Shown in pieces: positions 30,245 to 39,732 of a stretch of DNA of 64,000 nt (its first letter is position 1; the number at the start of each line of letters is the position of its first letter). The position numbers were made by a program, and so were the translations under genes. Source of the stretch: Pseudogymnoascus destructans (taxonomy: Eukaryota > Ascomycota > Leotiomycetes > Thelebolales > Thelebolaceae); contig NW_020167522.1 of NCBI RefSeq assembly GCF_001641265.1, positions 434,001 through 498,000 of the forward strand, in the 5' to 3' direction. The notes below the pieces were generated by a model. It ran no database searches, was not told the DNA's origin, and saw nothing but the letters and a program-made list of their open reading frames with translations.

Positions 30245-31743
30245 TCAGACCCAGGCAAAGGTGAGTATGGCATGCATCGAGGAACTCGGGCAGCGTCGTC
30301 TTTCCGGTCCTCCGTTCGTAGCGCTGTCGGTCTTCTTCGCGGAGTCGTTGCTCTTCCCCGCGGAGTCGTTCTGCTTCCTCGCGGAGTCGTTCTGCGTCTT
30401 GCTCACGTCCTGATGTCGTACGATTCGATTCTTAAGGTGTGTTGTTTGGAATTCAACTTCAGTCGCATTCTGGGGTGTCTTTGAGGTCCAAGTCTCCTTT
30501 TCAACAGGTGGTGGGGTTGGTGTTTTTAGTCGGAGATCAAGGTGCGAAAGGACAGTATTTGGATCGTACGGAACTAACCCTATAACTAAGTTAGTAGTAT
30601 TTACTATAAAGATTATTATAATTACCTGTTGCTCGAAAGCCACTCTTAATATTCTGCTCTGTAAATGCAGCTTTATACGCTTCTTTAAAGGCAGAGAGGA
30701 ACTCAAGCTTTGTGATATGGTGAATACGGAGTCGTACGAGACCCTCAACCTGCTTTCCGTATGAGGACTTTAGTGGGCTAAAACACCCAACATCAAGAGG
30801 CTGGAGGATGAATGTGGTGGCATACAGAGGGTAATAATTAGGTGCTCTTGACAATACTGTTGGAATTCGACTGAAATATGTGACTTGTGGTCATCAAGAA
30901 TTAGGAGACGATATACTCCTTTCGTACGACTCTGAGTATGTTTCTCAAAATGCTGAATCCACTCAAAACCAATTGCATTTGTAGTCCACCCGTTTTCACT
31001 TAATGTAATCACCCAATCGTGTGGGAGTTGTACCTCGTCGTCGTTATACCATGACGAGAGGTGGGTTGCTCCTTTGAAAATAATGAATGGAGGAATTGAC
31101 CACCCGTACGAGTTGATTCCTTGTATAATTGACACCCATTCTCGATTTCCTGGCTGTGTAGCTTTCGGACGATTCCTTGACTCTGAGCTAGTGACTACTT
31201 TAGCAGTAGCAATCATTCCCATTAAGAACCCAGCTTCATCAAAGTTGTATATATCCTCCTCTTGAATTCCGTACTTTGCGACCGTGTTTCGTACGAGCTT
31301 AAACCAGTCTCTGATAATCACTGGATCTTCACAAAGAGCTCTTTTATAGTCGTATTTTCGTCCAAACTTCGTTTTAATCTCCGTACGACGCGTGATAAAG
31401 TTTGAGGTCCAATTCTTACCTAACAGGACACGCCTCGCGTTCAGCGAGGAGTAGGTCCGCCATTTCTTGTACAGCAGCTGGCTGAGGTGGGAATCCACGC
31501 GAATCAAGGTTGAGAATGTATCGTATGATAGCTTCCTCTTCTTGAGAAGTAAGCCTTTGAGTATTTGAGGGTGTGTTGCATCGGGGAGCTGTTCCTTTTA
31601 TCCTATCACGAAGGGTTTGAGGAGGTATATCGTATCCTATTGCAGCAGCTCGTACGCTTCGAAAATTGATATAATTTAATTGCTTGTATAGCTAAAAGAA
31701 TCCTACCTTCTTGATTAGAAGAATAAGCTTGTGTTGGAGACAT
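30245..31743 (-). pseudogene. pogo family B transposase, frameshifted, with an intron
   Basis: It starts at ATG 31743 (MSPTQAYSSNQEGRILLAIQ). Frame changes occur near 31670, 31450-31510 and 30800, so it is broken. Recognisable parts are FPPQPAAVQEMADL, YNFDEAGFLMG, LLILDDHKSHIS (His-Lys where family A has His-Glu) and LQPLDVGCFSPLK, giving three Asp. At 30580-30626 the sequence is a good intron (GTAATTATAA ... CTAACTTAGTTATAG) whose removal joins GFRATG to LVPYDPNTVLSHLDLR, as expected for the family. The tail has a 21-bp tandem repeat (30339-30400) coding for repeated NDSA units and no zinc knuckle. Confidence 0.8.
30339..30401. repeat. 21-bp tandem repeat, three copies
   Basis: Units begin GCGGAGTCGTT at 30339, 30360 and 30381. 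On the minus strand they encode repeats of the type (Q/S)NDSA(R/G/K)K in the transposase tail. Confidence 0.75.
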
Positions 31744-31849
31744 ATTAGTTGTATGGAAGGAAGACGCGTTTTGGTGGTTATTTTGCACGGTTCTACCGGG
31801 TGCACGGTTCGATTGGGAAATACGTTAGTCATGATTATTATGATTATTT

Positions 31850-32074
31850 GTGCTAACCCTGGCTATAATAGCTAGAAGATATTTACAAATTCCTGCTACT
31901 AGTGCTCCTATAGAGAGTTCTTTTAGTATAGGGAGTTTTATTATTTCAAAAACTAGGAATAGGCTTTCTAAAGAGGTTTTTAAAGTTATCGCCTATTTAA
32001 AGAGTTGGAGTTTTATAAAGGAAGAAGAAGAGGAAGACTTTAAGGAAGAATTTATAGTTAAATTAGTAGTTTAA
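31850..32074 (+). pseudogene. hAT transposase C-terminal (dimerisation) fragment
   Basis: The stretch reads IARRYLQIPATSAPIESSFS and then IISKTRNRLSKEVFKVIAYL, which is the hAT C-terminal dimerisation region. In intact relatives the third catalytic residue is the Glu of SAPSERVFS; here it reads SAPIESSFS. There is no upstream part nearby. It is AT-rich and isolated. Confidence 0.75.
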
Positions 32075-32089
32075 TTTACGTTTATTTGC

Positions 32090-32429
32090 AGAGGATTACC
32101 AAATAAGATCCATTTACATCCTCTGAACATCCAGCCGGTATCCTAGTGTGTTGACCTGGACGCCGCCAACAACGATGGCATGGGCCTTTAGAACCCTGAT
32201 ATCACTAAGACGTAGCTGAATATTAAAGGGGCGTAGATAATGACTCTAAAATGCTGCGGCGACTCTTCTCGCACAAACAGCTGCTGTGATTTCTATGCGT
32301 TGAATTGCACAGATCGCTTCATCCCCCACCCATAATACAGTCCAAAGCAGCTATGTGATCCATCGAACCCTGTTGTTCAGCTCATCCAACCCCCCACAGA
32401 ACCTCTACACCCCATAACAAGCCCACACG
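32090..32429. other. Intergenic, 3' flank of the E2 gene
   Basis: About 340 bp lie between the hAT scrap and the stop of the E2 gene. I see no gene or repeat. Confidence 0.5.
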
Positions 32430-33013
32430 CTAATTTGCATACCTCTTCGTCCACTCCTTGGCCTGCTTATCGAACTCCTTGCGATTATTCCTATACAACT
32501 CCGCTATCCCCGTCTCGACAGCATCATCCGGCACCGGCTCCGACAGCAGCTGCAGCGCCGCCTCCAGCACGCCCACGATCTTAGTCGACGGCTTCCACTG
32601 GTCTCCCTTCAGCATGCCGAGGCACATCGAGCCGTGCTCATCGTTCGAGACGTTCGGGTGGAAGATCTTCGTCTTGAAGTTTATCTTCGGAGGCTTGAAG
32701 GGGTATTCGGTCGGGAGCACGAGGAGGAGCTTAAATAAACCGCCCTGGATGTGGTGGTTGGCTCCTTGACAGTGCGTGGTTAGGTGAGAGGGGGGGACGT
32801 ACGGCATAGGGAGATTCTGGGGGTCCTTCGATTATGATATGCCACTGGTGGATATCGGAGTCCTCGCCGAGGTTGACTTGGATTCCTGGGAGGGGAGGGT
32901 TTGTGGCCTCATTGAGCTCCTGTATAGCACGGTGATCAGCGACGAAAGGTAAGTGGTGGGGTGCAATAGCTGTTGCATACCTTTGCGATTCTCTTTCCAC
33001 CTGCGCCTGCCAT
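32430..33013 (-). CDS. Ubiquitin-conjugating enzyme E2 (UBE2L3/UbcH7-like)
   Basis: Three exons (33013-32981, 32919-32803, 32744-32430) give 154 aa starting MAGAGGKRIAKELNEA. The introns are 61 and 58 nt (32920-32980, 32745-32802). The E2 fold is complete: WHIIIEGPPESPYAGGLF, YPFKPPKINFKTKIFHPNV (HPN at 79-81) and the active Cys91 in GSMCLGMLKGDQWKPSTKI. The C-terminus EWTKRYAN is typical. YPFKPPKI-FKTKI-HPN and NWKP-like residues resemble the UbcH7 group more than Ubc4/5, but I am not certain of the class. It carries ubiquitin from E1 to an E3 ligase in the cytosol or nucleus. The upstream neighbour on the same strand is SEC11. Confidence 0.93.
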
Positions 33014-33547
33014 GACGACGCTGATGTAATGTGCGGTTTAAATTGGAAGATCCTGTAGTTGTAGAAATATTGCAAACGTTGAAGTAGACAAGAGGGAACT
33101 GCTCGCTATTTATTACAGGTAAAGAGAGTGTAGTTATTCTAAAAATGTCTTTGTATGATCTTCTTCAGAGGGGGGGTGGTGTTCTGTGAGGCGTTTTTGT
33201 TATGTCATCGACCCCCACATCGCGCTACCCACCGGGCCCCCCTGTCGACTTTAGCCTTCCGCCCGCTAAATACTTCGCGTTTCAAAAGCTGCCTGACCGT
33301 ATACAAGCTTCGTGTTGATGGCTGCCAGAACCAAGTGAGCCTGGTGTATGTCGCGCAGCAAGATGGATTTAGGTCTTCATAAAAGTCGCTATTAATTGAT
33401 TGTACACACCTATTACGCGCTCCATTATCCATGAAAACCCACTGGAATACCCATTTTGAAACTGTTCACAATATGACCTGACACTCTCTGGGCCTACGTG
33501 ACACCTCCCTGCAGCAAATCACCAAATCACCAAATTAAGACGCCCAT
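33014..33547. other. Intergenic between the E2 and SEC11 genes
   Basis: This is the promoter region of the E2 gene and the 3' flank of SEC11, both on the minus strand. I see no clear TATA and no other gene. Confidence 0.5.
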
Positions 33548-34125
33548 CTATTCTCGTTGTAATACGACCACCAGCCCCATGATCCCCAGCATCGCCGTCT
33601 TCAGCCACGGATGCTCGCTCAGCATGATCGTCACGTATCCAACAAACGGAATATAGCCCACGACGCTCCCAATAATGTCTTTCCTTTCCAAGAAGTCCTG
33701 ATCCCGCGCATATAGCTCCGTGTCATCGGCAATGTTGTTGTCGCCCTTCGTTAACAGCTTTGCGCCCTCCCTATAGAACGGTCAGTTTATGTCTCCGACA
33801 TCGCCAGTGTCGCGTAGATATATGCTCACCCCTCCCCAAACTTCCTCACAACACGATGCACGATCGGGATATCCTTTCCCCTGACATTATAAACCACGAT
33901 CTCGCCAACCTTCGTCTCCTGAAAGAAGTTCCTGTTCCAGAGAAAGAGCAAGTCCCCACGTTGGAATGCCGGCTCCATCGACCCAGAGAGTACAACAACG
34001 ATCGGCGACGGCGAGTCGGCAATCACAGAGAGTCCCTTCCACATCATGAAGGCGGTTGAGAGGATGAGGCCAAAGTTTAGAACCTGCGACATGGCCTGCC
34101 GCGGGTTTTGTAGCGCGGAAAACAT
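33548..34125 (-). CDS. SEC11: Signal peptidase complex catalytic subunit Sec11
   Basis: Two exons (34125-33830, 33770-33548; intron 59 nt) give 172 aa, the usual Sec11 length. The N-terminus [20 protein letters not shown] leads into a membrane segment (about residues 14-35). The catalytic Ser49 is in [16 protein letters not shown], His90 in DIPIVHRVV, and the Asp box in [13 protein letters not shown]-terminal hydrophobic segment ([12 protein letters not shown]) is present. It is the endoplasmic reticulum serine protease that cuts signal peptides from secreted and membrane proteins, within the signal peptidase complex. All key residues are present. Confidence 0.97.
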
Positions 34126-34535
34126 GTTGGCGCGTTGGGTATGATGTTTCGGTATTGGCGCGGACGGCTATGGAAAAGTCGCGTGGCTCAAGACGCGTTG
34201 ATTTGGACGTATATGACTGTTAAAGTAATCCCCTGAATCGAGTATAGCCTCTCAAGAGGCTACCGTCAGAATTGAGTGACTTGTTCGTCTTCTGGCTGTC
34301 GCTTTGCTGGTCTGGGCATCGCAAGGCTGACACTGTGTTCTTGGAGCTTGGAGATGTGGACAGAAATCACGGAAGGATACTTTATCCGCGTGCCACCTCA
34401 GCCTGGTGGACAGGCCGCTTCAAGAAACCCCCGAAGATTCCCCGTCGGCCCTCATTTTTCTAGTTTCTCACTTTCTTCCCCTTCAATATATCTCTATGTG
34501 AATTACATTTTATTTTGGTTTCTACAAGTCTCGAT
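34126..34535. other. Divergent intergenic region
   Basis: This is a shared upstream region for SEC11 (minus) and the rhodanese gene (plus). A pyrimidine-rich stretch lies at about 34445-34490 in front of the ATG at 34536. No other gene is seen. Confidence 0.5.
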
Positions 34536-35858
34536 ATGAGGGAACTCAATGCACCACCGGGGAAGTCGGATGCGATATCATACACATGCACCTGTGGGGA
34601 GCCGGGGTTTGTCCTTTTGTTCTACCTTTACTGGGCCAATTCGCACATGCTTCCAGAACAGTACCTACCAGAAACTATTGATCCTGAAAAGCTTGCAGAG
34701 TTCCACCGCGAACAAGGGGGACTTTGTAGCCTAAGCGGCAAGATACGAGTCTCGAAAGAAGGTTTTAACATTACTGTCGCAGGTAGTGAAGAGGATATCC
34801 AGAGGTACATCACAGCCTGCTGTTCGCACTGGAGCTTTTCGGGGTTAGGGCTGGGCTACGACACCTCCGCCAGCACAGCATTGCGGGAGAAGGCCCAAAG
34901 AACAAGAGATGAGTTCTTCAAACCGACTCCCGGGTGCCGCTGTGTCTTTGAGGGGATCTTAAATGTCAGGGTTACGGCGGAGATCACGCCACTGGGAGTA
35001 ACCAACTATTCGCCATCAACATGGGAAGCAGTGCAGGCACTTGAGCCAGCCGGATTCCACCAGAAGTGTCTGGATGAGAATGTCAAGCTAGTTGATGTGA
35101 GGAACTACTACGAATCCAGGATTGGCTATTTCGTGTCTCCGACGACCGGGGAGGCAGTGAAGCCGCCCATTCGGCGGTTCAGCCAGTGGCCACAGTGGGT
35201 GAAGGAGCACGGGGATAAGATTATGGGGAACGACGAGGGGCTAGCGGGCCTTGAGAAGGGTAAACCGCCGCAAGTGTTGACGTACTGCACTGGCGGAATC
35301 AGGTGCGAAAAGGGCGTCAGATGGATGGAAGAGTACATGTCCAAAGATGAGCTACGCGACCTGGGAGAGATTTACACACTGAAAGGCGGCATTGCGGCGT
35401 ACCTCACCTGGATGGAAGCCGAGATTTCTGCAGGCAATAAAAAGGCCGAAGACTCACTGTTCAAGGGCCGGAACTATGTCTTTGACGCCCGGGGCTCGAC
35501 GGGATTAGCTGGAACCGAGCCAGTGTCGAATTGTCATAGCTGTGGTGCGCCCTCGAACCGTCTGAGTAAGTGTGTATCGCCTGGGTGCCATTTAGTGCTT
35601 GTAGTTTGCCCGGCTTGCGACTTGGGCAATGTGAGATGCTGCGACGACTGTTTGAAGCTGTGTCACGAAGAGCAGCTGGCCGACGCTATGGGACACAGAC
35701 GCCCAAAGCCTCTGTGCGAGTGTGAACAGGCTCGGGAGAGAGAGCTTTGGGCTGGCGAGAGAGTGAAGGAGCCTAAGACGCAGGGCTGGCGGAAGAAGAA
35801 GAGGATGCAAGATGGGTACAGGAAGAAGTTGGATATCAGGATCAAGGTGGTAGAGTGA
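34536..35858 (+). CDS. Rhodanese-domain protein (TrhO/TSTD2-like)
   Basis: This is a single exon of 440 aa from ATG 34536 (MRELNAPPGK). The N-terminal acylphosphatase-like domain (residues about 25-150; LSGKIRVSKEGFNITVAGS, CRCVFEGILNVRV) is followed by a rhodanese domain with DVRNYYESRIGYF and the active-site loop YCTGGIRCEKG (Cys251), the exact loop type of bacterial TrhO and animal TSTD2. The C-terminus is Cys-rich (CHSCGAPSNRLSKCVSPGC, CPACDLGNVRCCDDC), probably zinc-binding, then basic. Bacterial TrhO hydroxylates uridine 34 of tRNA; in fungi the role is not known to me. ATG 34536 is chosen because the in-frame region before it has no Met. Confidence 0.9.
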   Translation: MRELNAPPGKSDAISYTCTCGEPGFVLLFYLYWANSHMLPEQYLPETIDPEKLAEFHREQGGLCSLSGKIRVSKEGFNITVAGSEEDIQRYITACCSHWSFSGLGLGYDTSASTALREKAQRTRDEFFKPTPGCRCVFEGILNVRVTAEITPLGVTNYSPSTWEAVQALEPAGFHQKCLDENVKLVDVRNYYESRIGYFVSPTTGEAVKPPIRRFSQWPQWVKEHGDKIMGNDEGLAGLEKGKPPQVLTYCTGGIRCEKGVRWMEEYMSKDELRDLGEIYTLKGGIAAYLTWMEAEISAGNKKAEDSLFKGRNYVFDARGSTGLAGTEPVSNCHSCGAPSNRLSKCVSPGCHLVLVVCPACDLGNVRCCDDCLKLCHEEQLADAMGHRRPKPLCECEQARERELWAGERVKEPKTQGWRKKKRMQDGYRKKLDIRIKVVE

Positions 35859-36588
35859 GTGCAACTTTACGCATCAGGCTGGATATACTCCGAGTGGGCA
35901 TTCGACGAGTACCAAACGCTGCACGGACAAATAACAGAGTCATCGCGGACCAAAACCGAAGCCTGAGGGAGGCGATAAACTGTATGGGACGCGATTTGCT
36001 CCGCCGTCAGTATCATATTGGCCTTATATAGGATACCTTGGAAGGATATCCTGGACCCGAGTACACCAAACAAGTTTTCGTGGGGTCGAGTTCTCGGACT
36101 TGCGTGGGAATTTGTGAAAGCGTGCCGCTGGTAGGACCGATATTTGTTATCCAGGCACCAACCGCGGGACGTCGGATCATCGCATGCAAATTGTCAGCGC
36201 CAACGAATTGCAACGCACCACGACAAAAAATCCAAAAATGAGGCGCCCAAGTATTACCCCTTTGAATTATAGCCAAGACATTCCACTATGTTCCCCTATG
36301 CTCAATTGGGCTGGCCGGACTATCACGTGAACGCTAAGCCTCACCCATCCACCCATGTTCCAACATATATATCGAGTCGCGGGCGCCTGTCTCTTCTTTC
36401 CTCGTCACCACACCTTTAGGGTCGCAAAGAAACAAGAATCTCCGGACGTTCATTACGAATAGCTAGAGATCTCTTCCTGGGCCCAGTCAATCTTTTTGTG
36501 CGTCACGTCAAGCCATCCCCTCACGCTCATTTCGTCACTCCTTACAATACCCCACACCATCCCGAAAGCCATTCCACAGCCTGACATC
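35859..36588. other. Intergenic; promoter of the BTB gene
   Basis: A TATA-like CATATATATCGAG at about 36363 is followed by CT-rich sequence, consistent with a promoter and leader for the ATG at 36589. A TATCACGTGA site lies at about 36321. No gene is seen in between. Confidence 0.5.
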
Positions 36589-37593
36589 ATGTTCAAACGT
36601 TCGCACCGCTCGCGCGACCGCGTCGAAAAGGTTTCGCGGCTGAAGAAGAACTTGAAGGATGCATCGAAGTCGTCGAAGTTGCAGAGGTCGTTCGAGGAGG
36701 ATAACCCTTTACTTGGGGCGGCGTGAGTATACCCAGTGCCATAAATGCGGGGCGCAAGGCTGACGTTTCGTTATGTAGTCCCCTCATCTCTCCGGTCATC
36801 ACCTTGATGGTTGGAAAGGAAGGACGACTGTTTGCGGCGCATGAGGACGTCCTCTGCCTATCGCCGTTCTTTGCGGCGGTTTGTCGGGGGAAGTTCGTTG
36901 CTGCGCAGAGTAAGAGGATTGAACTTCCCGACGAGGAGCCTGAGATCTTCTCATGTATTCTCGAGTATCTTTACGTACGCTATACCATCGTGGGCCCTGT
37001 TACGATGTCACTTACTAACAACTCATTTAGAAGGGCGACTACTACCCACGCGCGTTGCAAAACAAGCGTCGAAGCACTTGGGAGCTCGAGGATGCAGTGA
37101 GCTTACCCAAGCCCGAAAACGGAGGTGGTCGCGGAAACGCCGAGGCCACAACCTTTGTCACCAGCGTGGGAGAGTATCTCCTCCGAGACACCGTCATCTA
37201 CTGCCTCGCGGACAAGTACGGCCTCGAGGAGCTCAAGCGCCTTGCCCTTCGCAAGCAGGGTCTGCAGAGCGGAATCGAGGTTGGAACCATCCTGCGTAGC
37301 GCTCGGTACGCCTATGACAACACGCCGGACACGGACTCGCGTCTCCGCGCCCATTACCTTGCCCTGATTATCCGATGTCGCAAGACATTTAAGAGGAGCG
37401 GCACAATGCAGACAGAAATGGAGAGTGGTGGAAAACTTTTCTTTGATCTATTCGTCGCGCTCTGCAATCACGTGGATGATATTGTGGATATCGGGTACGC
37501 CCCCAATTTTCTATTACTCGACTCACTGACAAGCACAGGAAGCCTGATACTGACTTCTGCCCCAGGAACTCCCGGTCCCCCAAGACCATCTAA
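36589..37593 (+). CDS. BTB/POZ domain protein
   Basis: Exon 1 (36589-36722) gives a basic N-terminus, MFKRSHRSRDRVEKVSRLKK. After an intron of 56 nt, exon 2 (36779-36974) starts the BTB fold: ITLMVGKEGRLFAAHEDVLC, LSPFFAAVCRGKF, RIELPDEEPEIFSCILEYLY. After another 56-nt intron, exon 3 (from 37031) continues KGDYYPRALQNKRR and the helical part YLLRDTVIYCLADKYGLEEL. A fourth exon after a 44-nt intron (37495-37538) ends at 37593, giving 282 aa; without that splice the frame ends at 37624 (307 aa). BTB proteins of this fungal type are putative Cullin-3 adaptors or scaffold proteins; no Kelch or zinc-finger partner domain is present. Confidence 0.88.
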
Positions 37594-37624
37594 TAATCGC
37601 GGTATGCAGAGTACGCGGCGGTAG

Positions 37625-38759
37625 ATGCACAGCTTTCGCGGTCGAAATTGCATCACGAGGACCGACACAACGATATTTTTTTTGCTCTTCGCATCTCCAT
37701 CAGACTGGGTACCAAATCGGAGATTTTTGCGTCTTTCCCAAGCACAAGCAAACTCCACTTCCCCCGCGAGGTTTGGCCGCCTTATCATGATGAAAAAAAC
37801 GAAAACCATCCCCGAAAAAAAATGTCACCATAATCGTTGATTTCTCCTCATTTCGTAATACCCACTTTGCTCTGTTGGACACGGAAAGGATTTTGCGTTT
37901 GCTTTACACCCGCCCTAGGCCGGGTTGCTTCTGCGCTTGAGGCGTCGGCGGACGGTTTGCGAGGGGGCGGGTTGACGATCCACCACTAGGCTGGCACGAC
38001 CTCTTCGTGCCGCTTTTCTTGCGTTACTGTTGGGATGCATGGGCTGCTTTGGGAGGGCTGTGCTGGTCTTGATGATGAGTGCGGGATGCGTCCCTAGCGG
38101 ATGCGTCGAGCTTGACCCCTCTGTCAGGGTCTAGTTAATGGGAGACTTCGGCCACCTCAGATGGCGTATTTGTTGAGTGTGAATGTGTGATATTTGATAT
38201 TCGCTGTAAGATGGAGCAAGCCAAGTAACGTAACGCTGCTCATGCCCGTAGCGCCTACATATCTTTATGTATGCCGCTATACTCTATAAAAAGCAACTGC
38301 TCTTAGCCTTGAAATATCAGATATTTGCAAAGAGGCATTGTGCATATCCACCTCCCTGCTCTCTAAAATTGCTCATACTTAAAACCCCACACGAAGTAAG
38401 TTTTGGCGATATCACATATAGGCTCCAAGTCAAATTGGTCCGGCGGTACATACAACCTTGAACCTTCCACCCGCAACGTTCCATGAACTACCCCGCGACA
38501 AATGCCGAACAATCGAAGCATTCATCCGGGACGGTCCACGAGCCTTTTCATCGCAGCTATGGATAATGCCTGCAGCCTAAATGGACGGCACTCATCTTTT
38601 TGTCATGGGATGGTACCTGCCTGCCACTATAAGCTTTCATGCTTGCTTTGTTCGAATAATAGACTGTGCTTTCGGGTGTAAAGAGATTTTATTGATGCTA
38701 ACCACTAAACCTAAAATATAGGGCTATTACTAATATGATACAGGGTCTTTGATATCCTC
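37625..38759. other. Intergenic, nothing recognised
   Basis: About 1.1 kb downstream of the BTB gene contains only short frames with no family character. No RNA gene is recognised. Confidence 0.5.
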
Positions 38760-39071
38760 GCACCGATGTAGGGGGAGCGGTCTCGGTGATGCCGGTGGTG
38801 CCGGTGGTGCCGGTGCCAAGCACCGAGTTCTCATTCCAACATGCTTATAGTGGCTCTGGCACTACATCTATCAACCCGCCTACTTCGAGCGCCCCACCTA
38901 CCAATGGCAACGTGAGTTAATTCCTAAGATTCTTATAGTGGTCCATGCTAATTTATTAATCAGTGCGCTACCCTGTATGGACAGTGCAGTGGACAGGGCT
39001 GGACTAGAGCCTGTTGCTGTGCTTCTGGAACCTGCAAGGTTTCAAACCCGTGGTACTCCTAGTGCTTGTAA
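38760..39071 (+). pseudogene. C-terminal remnant of a secreted enzyme: linker and CBM1 cellulose-binding module
   Basis: A Ser/Thr/Pro/Gly linker (YSGSGTTSINPPTSSAPPTN) is followed by an intron at 38912-38963 (GTGAGTT...AATCAG). Then comes a fungal cellulose-binding module: [31 protein letters not shown], then TAG where the family has Gln, then CL and a stop at 39069-39071. Cys spacing and the aromatic residues match CBM1. The catalytic domain is missing upstream, where the sequence is AT-rich. The stop in place of Gln fits CAG to TAG. It is the tail of a former secreted cellulase, polysaccharide monooxygenase or similar enzyme, cut off next to a retrotransposon LTR. Confidence 0.8.
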
Positions 39072-39105
39072 ATTCTCGAGCATTCAAGTTTTATATAGTC
39101 AAGTG

Positions 39106-39197
39106 TAACGCTGAGTTCTAAACGATAGAAGACACAGAGGTTTCTTGCGTAAGGTTGACTTCAGAGAGGAGGCAGGGGATTAAACACAAAGGCTTTC
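39106..39197 (-). repeat. Inverted copy of the LTR 3' end
   Basis: This 92-bp block is the reverse complement of the last part of the LTR that follows (about 39640-39732), from TGTAACGCTGAGTTCTAAAC to CACAAAGGCTTTC. It directly abuts the start of the forward LTR at 39198, so the LTR is enclosed by a long inverted repeat. Confidence 0.85.
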
Positions 39198-39732
39198 TGT
39201 TACGGCTAAGTGCTAGTGCTATGGCTAGCGCTTACGGCTGCAACCTCACGTGATGCATAACATTGGATATCATGGATATTATGTTATCCATTTTATCCAC
39301 GGCAATCCACGGAATGTCATGTGATGGATAACATTGGATGGATATCTTGGATATTATGTTATCCATGTTATCCACGGGGATCCACAGAATATCAGGTGAT
39401 GGATAACATTGGATATCATGATATCTTCAATATCCTACACCTATGAGTCACAAGGCTAGTGCTTACAGCCACAACCCCACATGATGGATAGCAGAGGATA
39501 TCATGGATATTTGTTATCCAAAATATCCTTGATATCCCTTTGGCAGGACGCCACTATATAAGTAGATAGTATTTCCTTAGATAGGAGCTTCGTGCTCACT
39601 CAATATAGTTTTCTTTACAATCTGTAACGTGTTACTTGGAAAGCCTTTGTGTTTAATCCCCTGCCTCCTCTGTCAAGTCAACCTTACGCAAGAAACCTCT
39701 GTGTCTTCTATCGTTTAGAAGTCAGCGTTACA
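39198..39732 (+). repeat. LTR of the Gypsy family, second locus
   Basis: It begins TGTTACGGCTAAGTG and ends GTCAGCGTTACA. The conserved TATA block (CACTATATAAGTAGATAG, about 39550) and the R/U5 part match the other copies. U3 holds several variant minisatellite units (GATGGATAACATTGGATA and GATGGATAGCAGAGG types). There is no 5-bp duplication around it. Confidence 0.85.

Larger units (their letters stand above)
30245..31825 (-). mobile_element. pogo family B transposon, one end only
   Basis: The TIR at 31769-31825 (TA at 31826-31827) is the same as at 22220-22277 and marks the transposase N-terminal side. The element runs on the minus strand to about 30245, where the transposase tail merges directly into the open 5' part of the kinase-like gene. 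No second TIR is visible there, so the 3' end is lost. Confidence 0.75.

Noticed and set aside
39198..39732. Recent LTR insertion at this site
   Set aside because: No 5-bp duplication flanks it (CTTTC before, GTAGT after), and the internal region is truncated.
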